DNA of 25,228 nt from Klebsiella pneumoniae. GTDB lineage: Bacteria > Pseudomonadota > Gammaproteobacteria > Ga0077536. A program made the position numbers and the translations under genes. Location: contig CAMCBY010000012.1 of assembly GCA_945873015.1 (NCBI GenBank), positions 1 through 25,228 of the forward strand, written 5' to 3'. This document shows, one piece after another, positions 7,579 through 16,900 of this stretch. The notes under the pieces were generated by a model. It saw nothing but the letters and a program-made list of their open reading frames with translations. It was not told the origin of the DNA and did no database searches. Within the stretch, counting starts at the first letter, position 1. Each line of letters starts with the position of its first letter.

Positions 7579-9669
7579 TCAGGCGGCTGCACGGCGACGC
7601 CGTGCCAATAGCGCCACGGCAGCACCCAACATCCACACACTCGCCGGCAGCGGCACCGGTGCCGCGCCGGCGCTAATGCCCTGGGCGCCGAAGTGCAGTG
7701 CCAATGTGCTGCCATCGGCGAGGGTCGGCAGGATGAATTGCGCGAAGTTACCGAGTAATTGTTCGGCGTTCAGGAAGGCGAAGCTATCGTCGGCGTCGGG
7801 CATGAAGCCATCGAGCAATACGATTTCCAGCGTGCCGCCGAGATGCAATGTGCCGTTGACGGTGAGCAGGTCGAAGTCGATACCGGCCTGTGTGCCACCG
7901 ATTTCGATCACCAGTCGCCCGCTTTCAGTCTGCATAAAATCGCCATTGATGGTCATCACACCGGGCGACTCACCGAGCGCCACCACACCGCGATTGATGA
8001 CATCACCCACCAGTGTGCCGCCACTGCCGTTCAAGGTACCGGACTCGCCGATCACGATCTCCGCGGCACTGACCGTGGCACCGTTGCGCACGGTCAGCAC
8101 CGAGCGGCCACCACCGCTACCGGTCTGCACAAAATTGCCGATGGTGGGATCGAAGGCGAGCTGTTCACCGACCGTCATCGACGGGCCGGCAATGACCTCG
8201 GAGCCGACGCCATCGACCAGCAGGCGCGCGACGCCGTCATCCGTGCCTGGCCCTAGCAAAGCACCGAGCGCGATGCCGCTGACGCCCACGTTCGAGGCCG
8301 TTAATTCGAGGGACGCGCCATTGCTGACAGTGACTGAACTGCCGGCCTCCCAGAAGGCTGAGGTCGAGATCCGCCCGTCGGTGGCGTCGGTCGCGCCCTG
8401 GATACGAATGCGCGAGCCAGTGCCGTCGATGAGCACCTCGTTCCCTGCCATCAAGGCAAACAGGGTCTGCGTGTTGCCGTGGCCGATGATATCGATATGG
8501 CCGCCGTCGGAGACTGTCACGGTGCCGGGTCTGGTCGGTGGACTGCCAGCGTTGAAGATGCCAGCGATGCCTATCTGGCCGAGCGCGGAAACGTCCTGAC
8601 TGGCCTGCAGGTCCAGCACCGAACCGGCACCATCGACATGGATGTCCAGCAAACCCGCGCCGCCACGGAAAATCAGCGCGCTCGATAGGCGTGCGCCGTT
8701 CACGACGTTGATTGCACTATCCCCATTGGTGGTGAAAACGTTATTGGGCACGCGCAATTCGGTGCCAGGGTCAGCGACCGTCAGCGTGCCGTCGCCGACA
8801 CCACCGAGCGCCACCGACGACACCTCGACAACCGCGCCGCCGGCCAGCAAAGCCGAACCCGCAATCGCGGGTTCATCGGGACTGCCGATCACGATGCTTG
8901 ACTCGGCAAAGGGCGCGACGGCCACATAACCACTGGTCTGCCAGGGCGCTGCCAGTGCGGTAGGCGTCGCTGAGTTGGGTATCGCCGCGAAGTCCATCGT
9001 ATAGAAGGTGGAGGTGGTGAAACCGGTCACGCCGGCCTGCGGGCCGTCCAGCACTTGCCAGTGCTGGCTCTCCTGCGCGACCCCCGCCCACCCAGCCGGC
9101 AGCAAGGGCAGCACGGTCTCGAAGTGCAGCGCCAGATCGCCTCTGTAGTGTTCATCGACCGCTTGAAAAGCCGTCAGGTAATGCCCCACGCCCTGCACCG
9201 CCAAACGACCTTGATAGGCCGAGTCATGCAACACAAAAGACGTCGTGTAGCTCTGATCGGGACTGAGGGTGATGACCGACGGGCTGTTGCTGTCGTGGCT
9301 CTGAGTGAAGGGCTGGTAGTAGAGATTGAAGAAATCCGAGTTCCATTCACCGAACAAGGTCTGCGAGATGTGGGTACTGTTGCCGAAATACTGGCGCTCC
9401 TGCAGACCGAAAGGCGTCACGCCCTGAACCTTCATCGTCCCGGCGAGATATCCGTAAGTGGTATTGGTGGCCACGAACTGGCTGGCCGCGCCGATGCTGT
9501 TGAGCCCGGTGTTGTACTGGTCGTCGGCATTGCCGAGGAAGGCATCGAAAGTGATATGCCCGATGAGATCGGGATGGCTCAGAAACGTGAAATCCAAGGC
9601 ATGGGCAGGTGTACTGCCGATCACGGCCAGCAGACAGGGGAGCACAGGTGAGAGACGGCGGTAGTGCAT
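7579..9669 (-). CDS. VPLPA-CTERM sorting-domain surface protein
   Basis: A 696-residue exported protein. It begins with a signal peptide (MHYRRLSPVLPCLLAVIG, likely cut after AHA at 22-24). It ends with the tripartite PEP-CTERM-type tail: VPLPA at 672-676, a hydrophobic stretch (677-689), then RRRR. Such tails are recognised and cut by an exosortase/archaeosortase-type enzyme; none is encoded in this window. Residues about 25-250 form an unrecognised domain. Residues about 265-560 hold irregular beta-helix-like repeats of the 'GxGSxLxV...NGAxLxxxxxxxG' type (GDGTLTVADPGTELRV, SAINVVNGARL, GSSVTVSNGASLEL, SVLTVRNGATV), like autotransporter passenger repeats. Residues about 570-665 carry a C-terminal module with GDFMQTESGRLVIEIGG. 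The start ATG at 9669 has GGAGA upstream (9676-9680). It probably acts in surface or extracellular matrix/biofilm; the exact role is unknown. Confidence 0.85.
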   Translation of the reverse strand: MHYRRLSPVLPCLLAVIGSTPAHALDFTFLSHPDLIGHITFDAFLGNADDQYNTGLNSIGAASQFVATNTTYGYLAGTMKVQGVTPFGLQERQYFGNSTHISQTLFGEWNSDFFNLYYQPFTQSHDSNSPSVITLSPDQSYTTSFVLHDSAYQGRLAVQGVGHYLTAFQAVDEHYRGDLALHFETVLPLLPAGWAGVAQESQHWQVLDGPQAGVTGFTTSTFYTMDFAAIPNSATPTALAAPWQTSGYVAVAPFAESSIVIGSPDEPAIAGSALLAGGAVVEVSSVALGGVGDGTLTVADPGTELRVPNNVFTTNGDSAINVVNGARLSSALIFRGGAGLLDIHVDGAGSVLDLQASQDVSALGQIGIAGIFNAGSPPTRPGTVTVSDGGHIDIIGHGNTQTLFALMAGNEVLIDGTGSRIRIQGATDATDGRISTSAFWEAGSSVTVSNGASLELTASNVGVSGIALGALLGPGTDDGVARLLVDGVGSEVIAGPSMTVGEQLAFDPTIGNFVQTGSGGGRSVLTVRNGATVSAAEIVIGESGTLNGSGGTLVGDVINRGVVALGESPGVMTINGDFMQTESGRLVIEIGGTQAGIDFDLLTVNGTLHLGGTLEIVLLDGFMPDADDSFAFLNAEQLLGNFAQFILPTLADGSTLALHFGAQGISAGAAPVPLPASVWMLGAAVALLARRRRAAA

Positions 9670-9824
9670 GTTGTTTCTCCAGGCGCGTTGCGCGGCATGA
9701 CGATATCCGCAATGCCACGCAGCCTAGGCCTCGCGCCGGCCGCCGCCATCTCCCAATTGTTAGCGATGCGGCCGCGCACGCTGTCAGCGGCTAGAATGGC
9801 GCCACCCACATCGCGGAGACCGCC
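9670..9824. promoter_or_regulatory. Divergent intergenic region (VPLPA-CTERM gene / keto acid decarboxylase)
   Basis: A 155-nt region with gene starts on both sides must hold both promoters. On the plus strand TAGAAT at 9792-9797 resembles a -10 element 27 nt before the decarboxylase ATG, but I find no good -35 at the right distance. Ribosome binding sites are GGAG at 9815-9818 (plus) and GGAGA at 9676-9680 (minus strand). Confidence 0.3.
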
Positions 9825-11465
9825 ATGAGCCAGCCCTATACCGTCGCCCACATGCTGGTCGATGAATTGCGTGCCCGTCACGTCGGCCATGTGTTCGGCA
9901 TCCCGGGCGACTATTGCCTGGGCCTGTTCAAGGTCATTGAACAATCGCCGCTCGCCTTGATAGGCACCTGTGACGAACAGGGTGCAGGTTTCGCCGCCGA
10001 CGCCTATGCACGTATTCGTGGCCTGGGTGTGGTGGCGGTGACCTACGGTGTGGGTGGTTTGAAGCTGGTCAACTCCACCGCGCAGGCCTATGCAGAAAGG
10101 TCGCCGGTGGTCGTGATCAGCGGCGCGCCCGGCGTCGGCGAAGCCAGTAACGACGCCCTGCTTCATCATCGGGTGCGCGACTTCGGCACCCAGATGCGCG
10201 TGTTCCGCGAAGTGACGGTCGCGCAATGCATTCTCGACGACCCGGCCACCGCGCAGCGCGAAGTGCGCCGCGTGCTGGCCGCAGCGGCGCGCCACAAACG
10301 ACCGGTGTATATCGAACTACCGCGCGACTGCGCACTCGCGCCGATAGTCGATGACGGCCCGGAGAGTATCACTACGCCGGCCCCGAGCTACGATGCGGCG
10401 ACACTCGTCGAAGCCTTAAACGAAGCGGTGGAGATGCTCAATCGCGCCAAAGCGCCCATCATTCTGGCCGGCGTCGAACTGCATCGTTTCGGCCTGCAGG
10501 ACAAATTCATGCAACTGGTCGGTAAATCCGGCATACGTTTCGCCACCACCATCATGGGCAAGTCGGTGGTCAACGAAGAACTGCCGGGTTTCGTCGGCGT
10601 ATACGCCGGCAGCATGTCCAACGAATTGGCGCGCGCGGCGGTCGAATCGAGTGACTGCGTATTAAATCTCGGTGCGATGTTGACCGATCTCGATACCGGC
10701 ATCTTCACCGCCAATCTCGACCCGGCCAAACTCATTGCGGCCGGCGCCGATCACTTGAGCATCCGCCGTCATCACTTTCAGGGTATTGGTCTGGCGACCT
10801 TCCTCGAGGCCTTATGCAACGCGCACCTGCTCGCGCGCGGTCCGCTGCCGCCGAGTTGCCACGCCCGAGCGGACAGCTTTGAGCCGGCCGGCAGCGGAGC
10901 GGTTTCGATCGCACGACTGTTTGAGTGTCTCGATGTCGAACTGTCGGACAACATCGCGGTCATCGCCGACCCCGGTGACGCCCTGTTCGGCGCCATCGAT
11001 CTCACCATTCATTCGCGCAGCGAATTTGTCGCCTGCGCTTATTACGCTTCCCTGGGTTTTGCGGTGCCGGCCTGTATTGCCCTGCAACTCGCCGAGCCAC
11101 TCTGGCGGCCGCTGGTGCTGGTCGGCGATGGCGCCTTTCAAATGACCGGCATGGAACTCAGCACCGCCGCACGTTACGGCCTGACGCCGATTGTGGTGGT
11201 GCTGGACAACAACGGTTACGGCACCGAAAGACCCATGCTCGACGGTTGTTTCAACGACGTACACGCGTGGGCGCTGAGTCGTATTCCAGACATCATCCAG
11301 AGCGGGCGCGGTTACGAAGTCAGCACTGAGGCGGCGTTCGTCGATGCCTTGAAGTCAGCCATCGCCGACACCAGCCAACTCGCCATTATTCATGTTCACC
11401 TGGCAAAGGGTGATATCTCGCCAGCGTTGGAACGTTTGACCAAGGAGTTGGGGCGGCGCGTGTAA
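9825..11465 (+). CDS. Thiamine-diphosphate 2-keto acid decarboxylase (indolepyruvate/phenylpyruvate/pyruvate decarboxylase type)
   Basis: A 546-residue enzyme with all three domains of the ThDP decarboxylase family. The N-terminal domain has HVFGIPGDYCL and the cofactor-activating E51 (CDEQGAGFAADAYARI). LHHRVRDFG supplies the paired active-site histidines H114-H115 found in pyruvate and indolepyruvate decarboxylases. The middle domain lies at about 195-345. The C-terminal domain has the ThDP motif VGDGAFQ (GDG 434-436) to DNN (461-463), followed by GYGTER, where E468 aligns with the catalytic Glu of indolepyruvate decarboxylase (NNEGYTVER). The reaction is non-oxidative decarboxylation of a 2-keto acid to an aldehyde, as in indole-3-acetate synthesis or Ehrlich-type degradation. 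The HH pair argues against acetolactate synthase or benzoylformate decarboxylase. The substrate cannot be fixed from sequence alone. It stands alone on its strand, with GGAG 6 nt before the ATG. Confidence 0.88.
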   Translation: MSQPYTVAHMLVDELRARHVGHVFGIPGDYCLGLFKVIEQSPLALIGTCDEQGAGFAADAYARIRGLGVVAVTYGVGGLKLVNSTAQAYAERSPVVVISGAPGVGEASNDALLHHRVRDFGTQMRVFREVTVAQCILDDPATAQREVRRVLAAAARHKRPVYIELPRDCALAPIVDDGPESITTPAPSYDAATLVEALNEAVEMLNRAKAPIILAGVELHRFGLQDKFMQLVGKSGIRFATTIMGKSVVNEELPGFVGVYAGSMSNELARAAVESSDCVLNLGAMLTDLDTGIFTANLDPAKLIAAGADHLSIRRHHFQGIGLATFLEALCNAHLLARGPLPPSCHARADSFEPAGSGAVSIARLFECLDVELSDNIAVIADPGDALFGAIDLTIHSRSEFVACAYYASLGFAVPACIALQLAEPLWRPLVLVGDGAFQMTGMELSTAARYGLTPIVVVLDNNGYGTERPMLDGCFNDVHAWALSRIPDIIQSGRGYEVSTEAAFVDALKSAIADTSQLAIIHVHLAKGDISPALERLTKELGRRV

Positions 11466-11486
11466 GCGCAGATTCTCACTCCTTGT

Positions 11487-11566
11487 AGGTGCGAATTTAT
11501 TCGCACATTAAATGCCGTGGCGAGGCGCTGCGGCGCTCCCTTGAATGTGCGAATGAATTCGCACCT
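11487..11566. repeat. REP-like pair of inverted palindromic units (family A)
   Basis: Two 23-nt arms, 11487-11509 and 11544-11566, are reverse complements with one mismatch, separated by 34 nt. Each arm is itself a palindrome: GTGCGAA, a 4-nt centre, TTCGCAC. The pair lies 21 nt after the decarboxylase stop and could fold into one long hairpin or two small ones. Such repeats are typical of REP/BIME elements mobilised by REP-associated transposases and of transcript-end stabilisers. No transposase is nearby. Confidence 0.8.
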
Positions 11567-12005
11567 GCGGGGGAGGACAAGTGCCCGCCGCATCCGCCCC
11601 CACATGATGCGGGCTCTCGCGCACAAACCCGAGTAGAATCCCACGCAGGTGGTCGTGGACATCGGCCAATCCTGCGCGTGAGCCATGAATCGGTGACGCG
11701 GGTCTGCCTTGGCGGACACCTGTCCAGAAGCACGAACACCTGGATCATGTGTTGCAGAGTAGCGCCTTCCGCTCGAGGCCATACGCGCAATCAACGCGTC
11801 GCCCCACCGTCCTGCCCAGAGAGACCTTGGCAGCAATCAGCGGACAACGCCCCCTGCCCTGAAAGCCGGTCACGTTGAGTCACGCCACCGCATCGCAGCG
11901 CGTGCGCCGTCACCAGCCATCCAGTCGTTCGCAAACCCATCGGGCCTGACGGCCCGAACTACGCGCGGCGAGTCGCCGCCCAAGCCCCTCGGGAACGGAG
12001 CACTA
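11567..12005 (+). promoter_or_regulatory. Gene-free stretch and structured leader of rhlB
   Basis: With the REP-like pair this completes a gap of 540 nt without a recognisable gene; short frames here have no recognisable protein features. A TAGAAT at 11634-11639 resembles a -10 element but lacks a clear -35. Just before the helicase gene two compact hairpins occur: CGGGCC/GGCCCG around a TGAC loop (11941-11956) and GCGGCG/CGCCGC around AGT (11965-11979). They end about 26 nt before the GTG start. If the transcript begins near 11645, the leader is about 360 nt, long enough for post-transcriptional control, but that is inference. Confidence 0.35.
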
Positions 12006-13688
12006 GTGACCGATAAAACTTTGACTGACATTTGTTTCGACAACTTCGAACTTCACCCCAACCTGCTCAAGGGTCTGGAAGACGCCGGCTTCATACGCTG
12101 CACGCCGATCCAGGCCATGAGTCTGCCCCTGACCCTCGCGGGCAGGGATGTCGCCGGCCAGGCCCAGACCGGCACCGGCAAAACCGCCGCCTTTCTGGTG
12201 GCCTTGTTCAACCGCTTGCTCAACACCCCCGGCAGCTCCGAACGCCGCACCCAGGACACGCGCGCCGTGATTCTCGCGCCGACCCGCGAACTGGCTATCC
12301 AGATAGACAAAGACGCGCGCCAGATCGGCGCCCACACCGGCCTGCGCACCGCCCTTATCTATGGCGGCGTCGATTACGACAAACAGCGCAAGATGCTGGA
12401 AGACGGCGTTGACGTGATCATTGCCACGCCCGGCCGCCTCATCGACTTCGTCAAACAACGCGCCATCGAACTCGGTTCAGTGGAAGTGATGATCATGGAC
12501 GAAGCCGATCGTATGTTCGATTTGGGCTTCATCAAGGACATCCGCTTCCTGCTGCGCAAGATGCCCGGGCCGAGCGAGCGCCAGAACCTGCTGTTCTCGG
12601 CAACCTTGAGCCACCGTGTGCTGGAGCTCGCCTACGAGCATATGAACGATCCCGAGAAACTCGTGATCGAATCGGAATCCATCACCGCCTCGAGCGTGCG
12701 CCAACAGGTGTTCTTTCCGGCCACTGAAGAAAAGATGCCGCTGTTGCTCGGTCTGCTCGCGCAGATGGATGCCAACCGCACGATGGTGTTCGTCAACACC
12801 AAATACGGCTGCGAGCGCGTGGCGCTGATGCTGGAACGCGCCGGCTACAAGGTCGGCGTATTGTCCGGCGACGTGCCGCAGAAGAAACGCGAGACCTTAC
12901 TCGCGCGTTTCGTCAAAGGTGAGCTGTCGCTGCTGGTGGCAACCGACGTCGCGGCGCGCGGTCTGCATATCCCCGGCGTCAGCCATGTGTTCAATTTCGA
13001 CTTGCCGTTTGATGCCGAAGACTATGTGCATCGTATCGGGCGTACCGCCCGCCTCGGCGCCGAAGGCGACGCGATCAGCTTCGCCTGCGACGAATACGCC
13101 ATGAGCCTGCCGGACATCGAAGCCTACATCGAGCAGAAGATCCCGGTTGCGTCGGTCGACCCGGCGTTACTGTTGCCCCTGCCGCCGCGCCGCGCACCAC
13201 GCGCCGAAGGTGAGGCCGGCGAAGACTCGGTGATCGAGGACGCGCTGGCTGCCGCCACTGCCGAACGTAAACGCCGTCGTGAACGCGACGGTGGTGGCCG
13301 CAGCCGTGATGGCGGTGGTCGCAGCGGCGGTAGCGGTAGCAGCAGCAGTGGCCCACGCGGTCGTAGCGGTCCGCCGCGGGACGGCGCGCCGCGTCGCGAG
13401 GGTGGGCCGCGGCCTGAAGAAACGCGCAGCGCGCCGCTGCCTGCGGCCGTGCCGGAAGCGGTCATGGTCGACGACGCCACGCCTGGTGGTGAGGAAGCCG
13501 CCCAGCGCAAACGGCGTCGGCGGCCGCGCAAGCCGCGTGCGGAAGGCACGACGGTCGCGGTCGAAGCCGCCAGCAGCACAGCCACCGCGCTCGACGCCAA
13601 GACCGGCGGCGAGACCCCCAAGCTGCGCACTCGTATCAAGCAGAAGGTGAAATCCTTCCTGAGTGTGTTCCGCGGCGGCCGTAGTTAA
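12006..13688 (+). CDS. rhlB: DEAD-box ATP-dependent RNA helicase RhlB, with long basic tail
   Basis: A 560-residue DEAD-box helicase, closest in sequence character to RhlB, which unwinds RNA for RNase E in the degradosome. Motifs in order: F11 and the Q motif (TPIQ 33-36), motif I AQTGTGKT (53-60), Ia PTREL (92-96), Ib TPGR (141-144), II DEAD (165-168), III SAT (198-200), IV region VFVNTK (261-266), V ATDVAARGLH (312-321), VI HRIGRTARLG (342-351). The opening FDNFELHP and the spacing match RhlB. E. coli RhlB is 421 residues; here about 160 extra residues follow the core, with an arginine/glycine/serine-rich stretch (about 421-475), a basic RKRRRRPRKPR cluster (501-511) and a final basic segment (540-560). 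The start is GTG at 12006, with GGAG 5 nt upstream. The tail probably binds RNA. No RNase E gene is in view. Confidence 0.88.
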   Translation: MTDKTLTDICFDNFELHPNLLKGLEDAGFIRCTPIQAMSLPLTLAGRDVAGQAQTGTGKTAAFLVALFNRLLNTPGSSERRTQDTRAVILAPTRELAIQIDKDARQIGAHTGLRTALIYGGVDYDKQRKMLEDGVDVIIATPGRLIDFVKQRAIELGSVEVMIMDEADRMFDLGFIKDIRFLLRKMPGPSERQNLLFSATLSHRVLELAYEHMNDPEKLVIESESITASSVRQQVFFPATEEKMPLLLGLLAQMDANRTMVFVNTKYGCERVALMLERAGYKVGVLSGDVPQKKRETLLARFVKGELSLLVATDVAARGLHIPGVSHVFNFDLPFDAEDYVHRIGRTARLGAEGDAISFACDEYAMSLPDIEAYIEQKIPVASVDPALLLPLPPRRAPRAEGEAGEDSVIEDALAAATAERKRRRERDGGGRSRDGGGRSGGSGSSSSGPRGRSGPPRDGAPRREGGPRPEETRSAPLPAAVPEAVMVDDATPGGEEAAQRKRRRRPRKPRAEGTTVAVEAASSTATALDAKTGGETPKLRTRIKQKVKSFLSVFRGGRS

Positions 13689-13697
13689 GACCGTGCG

Positions 13698-13751
13698 GGG
13701 CGTCGCCGCAAGCGACGCCCTCCGCCTGCGACAGGCACCCGGCCTGTCGCA
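13698..13751 (+). terminator. Two tandem hairpins after rhlB
   Basis: Hairpin 1 is GGGCGTCGC (13698-13706) with GCGACGCCC (13712-13720), a 9-bp perfect stem and 5-nt loop. Hairpin 2 is TGCGACAGGC (13727-13736) with GCCTGTCGCA (13742-13751), a 10-bp perfect stem and 5-nt loop. They begin 10 nt after the rhlB stop. Only a two-T run follows, so they may act as mRNA 3' stabilisers or Rho-assisted terminators rather than classic intrinsic ones. Confidence 0.5.
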
Positions 13752-13813
13752 TTCCACTCCCAGTCGAGCTTCTCGTTCTACTTTAAGTAGCAAGAAAAAC
13801 GGCCGTTAAATCA

Positions 13814-13842
13814 TTGACGTCCGTCGTATGTCTCACCAGAAT
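13814..13842 (+). promoter_or_regulatory. Probable sigma70-type promoter of the RTX/FG-GAP gene
   Basis: TTGACG (13814-13819), 17 nt, then CAGAAT (13837-13842) lies in a locally AT-richer stretch of the 233-nt gap, about 80 nt before the ATG at 13922. The -35 matches consensus at 5 of 6 positions and the -10 at 4 of 6, with ideal spacing. The ribosome site is AGGA at 13909-13912. Confidence 0.45.
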
Positions 13843-13921
13843 CTCTAGATTGGATGCGACGCCCTGCTGGGCTCGACACAGCGACGTGCGACCGCATCAT
13901 CCTTAAGCAGGACGAACTCCT

Positions 13922-16900
13922 ATGGCGACACGACGCGGTACTGCCGGCAAAGACCTACTGACGGGCGGTGCCAGCGCCGACACCCTGCTCGGGCTCGCTG
14001 GCAACGACCGGCTGCGCGGCCTCGGCGGCAACGACAAACTCGATGGCGGTGTGGGCAACGATACGCTCGAAGGCGGCACCGGCAATGACATTCTCACCGG
14101 CGGTGCCGGCAACGACATCCTGCTGGGCGGCAGCGGCGACGATCGCCTGTTCGGCGGCGATGGCCTCGACACCCTGCGCGGCGAGCGCGGCGTCGATCGA
14201 CTGGACGGCGGCGGCGGTGTCGATAGGCTCGATGGCGGCGCCGGCAACGACATCTTGTTGGGCGGTGCCGGCAACGACACCCTGAACGGCGGCACCGGCA
14301 ACGACGTCCTCAGCGGCGGCACCGGCAACGACACCCTGCTGGGGGACACCGGTAACGACAGTCTGCGTGGCGACGCCGGCAATGATCGCCTCGAAGGCCA
14401 GGATGGCGTCGATATATTGTCGGGCGGCGACGGCAATGACAGGCTCGACGGCGGGGCGGGCAGCGACACCTTGCTCGGCGGCAGCGGCGACGACACCCTG
14501 ACCTATGACAGCGACGATACCCGCCAGGACGGTAGCAGCGGCAACGACACCTTAAAACTCGCCGCCAGCGGCATCTCTCTCGGCGCCGCGCGCCTCGGCA
14601 GCTTCAGCGCCTTTGAATCGATAGACCTGCGCGGCACAGGCGCCAACGCCCTGGCGGTCGATGCCGGGCTCGTCACAGTGCTGTCGGACACCGGCGCGCT
14701 GCGTATCGTCGCCGGCAGCGACGACAGCGTTTATATCAACGGCGGCTGGAGCGCGGGGGCCAGCGCTGCCGGCCTCATCACTTTCACTCAGGGTGACGTG
14801 AGCCTGCAGGTCGAAGCCAGTGCCCATCTCGTCATCAACGGGGCGTTCAGTCTGGCATCGCTCGATGGCACCAACGGCACACGCTTCGATGGCGCGGCCG
14901 CGAGTGCTGGCAGCGGCACATCGCTCACGGCCCTCGGCGACATCGATGACGACGGCCTCGCCGACTTCGCCATTGGCGCGCCCGGCAACGGTGCCGGCGC
15001 CAGCCACCTGGTGTTCGGCAGCAGCGACCCGTTTGCTGCCACGCTCGCACTCAGCAGCCTGACCGGAGCCAACGGCTTTCGGATCGATGGCATCAGCAAC
15101 GGCGACGCGGCCGGCACGACCTTACGCGACGCCGGCGACTTTAATGGAGATGGCATTGCCGACCTCCTCGTCGGCGCGCCGCTACGGACTGCCAATGGCG
15201 CACAGTCGGGCGCCGCCTATCTGGTCTTTGGCGATGACGCACCCTTCGCCGCCACCTTGGCGCTCGATGGTCTCAGCACCAGCGCCGGCTTCGCCTTCAA
15301 CGGCCTCGCCGCCGGCGACACCCTCGGAATTGCACTGGCGGGCGCCGGTGACATCAACGGCGATGGTCTGGCCGACATCATCATCGGTGCCAGCGCCGCG
15401 GCGCCGAATGGCAACGGCTCAGGCTCGAGTTATGTGGTGTTTGGTCGCACGGGCCCGTTCACGGGTGACTTCGATCTCACCACGCTTGATGGCAACAACG
15501 GTTTTCGTCTCGATGGCAGCGCAGCCGACGACGCAGCCGGCGTGGTCAGCGGCCTCGGCGATATCAATGGCGACGGCTTCGGTGACCTGCTGGTGGGCGC
15601 GCCGGGGCATAACGGCAGCGGCGCCTTGTCGGGCTCGGCTTACGTGGTGTTCGGCAAGACCAGCGGTTTTGGCGCCAGCCTCGCGCTCAATGCACTCGCC
15701 GCCGAAGACGGATTTCGTATCGACGGCGCGGCGGCGGGCGATGGCGCCGGCTTCTCGGTCAGCAATGCCGGTGACATCAATGGCGATGGTTTAAACGACC
15801 TCGTGATCGGCGCCTCGCGTGCCGACCCGCAAGGCGCCGATGCCGGCGCAGCCTACGTGGTGTTCGGCAAGACCAGCGGTTTTGGCACCAGCCTCGCGCT
15901 CAACGGACTCGCCGCCGAAGACGGCTTTCGTATCGAAGGTGTTGCCGCTGGCGACCGCGCTGGTTATAGCGTGCGCGCTGCCGGCGACGTCAATGGCGAC
16001 GGCTACGATGACTTGCTGCTGGGTGCCAACGCCGCCGACCCGAATGGCGATGCCTCCGGCGCCGCCTATCTGTTGTTCGGCGCCGAGCGCGACGGCGTCA
16101 CGGCGTTGGCGCTCAGCGATATCGACGGCAGCAACGGGCTGCGCTTCGACGGTCTCGCGAGTGGCGATGGCGCCGGTATCGCGGTCAGCGCGGCCGGTGA
16201 TGTCAACGGCGACGGTTACCGCGATGTGCTGATCGGCGCCAGCCTCGTCGACTCCAACGGCACCGACAGTGGCAGCAGCTATCTCGTCTATGGCCGCGAC
16301 TTCACCGGCATTGTCGCCCAGGAAGGCAGCAGCGCCAGCGACACCCTGAGCGGTACCAGCGGCGCCGACAACCTGGTCGGTGGACGCGGCAACGACACCC
16401 TCGACGGCGGCGCCGGCATCGATGCTCTGCAGGGTGGTGCCGGCGACGACACCTTGACCTACGACAGCGTCGACCGCCGCATCGATGGCGGCAGCGGCGA
16501 CGATACGTTGCGCGTGATGACCGGTGGCGCGAACTTCGATGGCAGCAGCGCGCAGGTGCGCAGTATCGAAACCATTGATATGCGTAGCGGTGTGGCGAGC
16601 ACGGTGTTGCTGAACACCCTCGGGGTGGGAGCACTGACGGGCGGCGCGCGTAGCTTACGTATCCTCGGTGACAGCAACGACTTGCTGAACCTCGCCGGCA
16701 CCTGGACCGAAACTACCGGCGCAGACACCGGTTTCACGCGTTATGAGTCGGGCCAGTTTGAGGTGGATGTTGCCGATGGTGTGGGTCTCGTTGGGGGCGG
16801 CATCGTTGCACTGACGGAGCTCGATGGCACGAATGGATTTCGTATGGATGGGCCCAAGCTCGGTACCAGTGTCAGCGGCGGTGAGGACGTAAACGGCGAC

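Noticed and set aside
9621..10295. Minus-strand frame of 224 codons covering the start of the decarboxylase.
   Set aside because: It overlaps the clearly conserved ThDP-binding N-terminus on the other strand and the VPLPA-CTERM start, and has no recognisable motif.
11570..11940. Possible small genes or a gene remnant between the decarboxylase and rhlB.
   Set aside because: Frames on both strands are short, arginine/cysteine-rich, lack ribosome sites and match nothing recognisable; I treat it as non-coding.
13990..14490. Regularly spaced short repeats resembling a CRISPR or tandem array.
   Set aside because: The period is 27 nt or multiples, in frame, and encodes RTX nonapeptides (GGxGNDxL); repeats are degenerate and there are no unique spacers. 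The proline-rich antisense frame here is a by-product.
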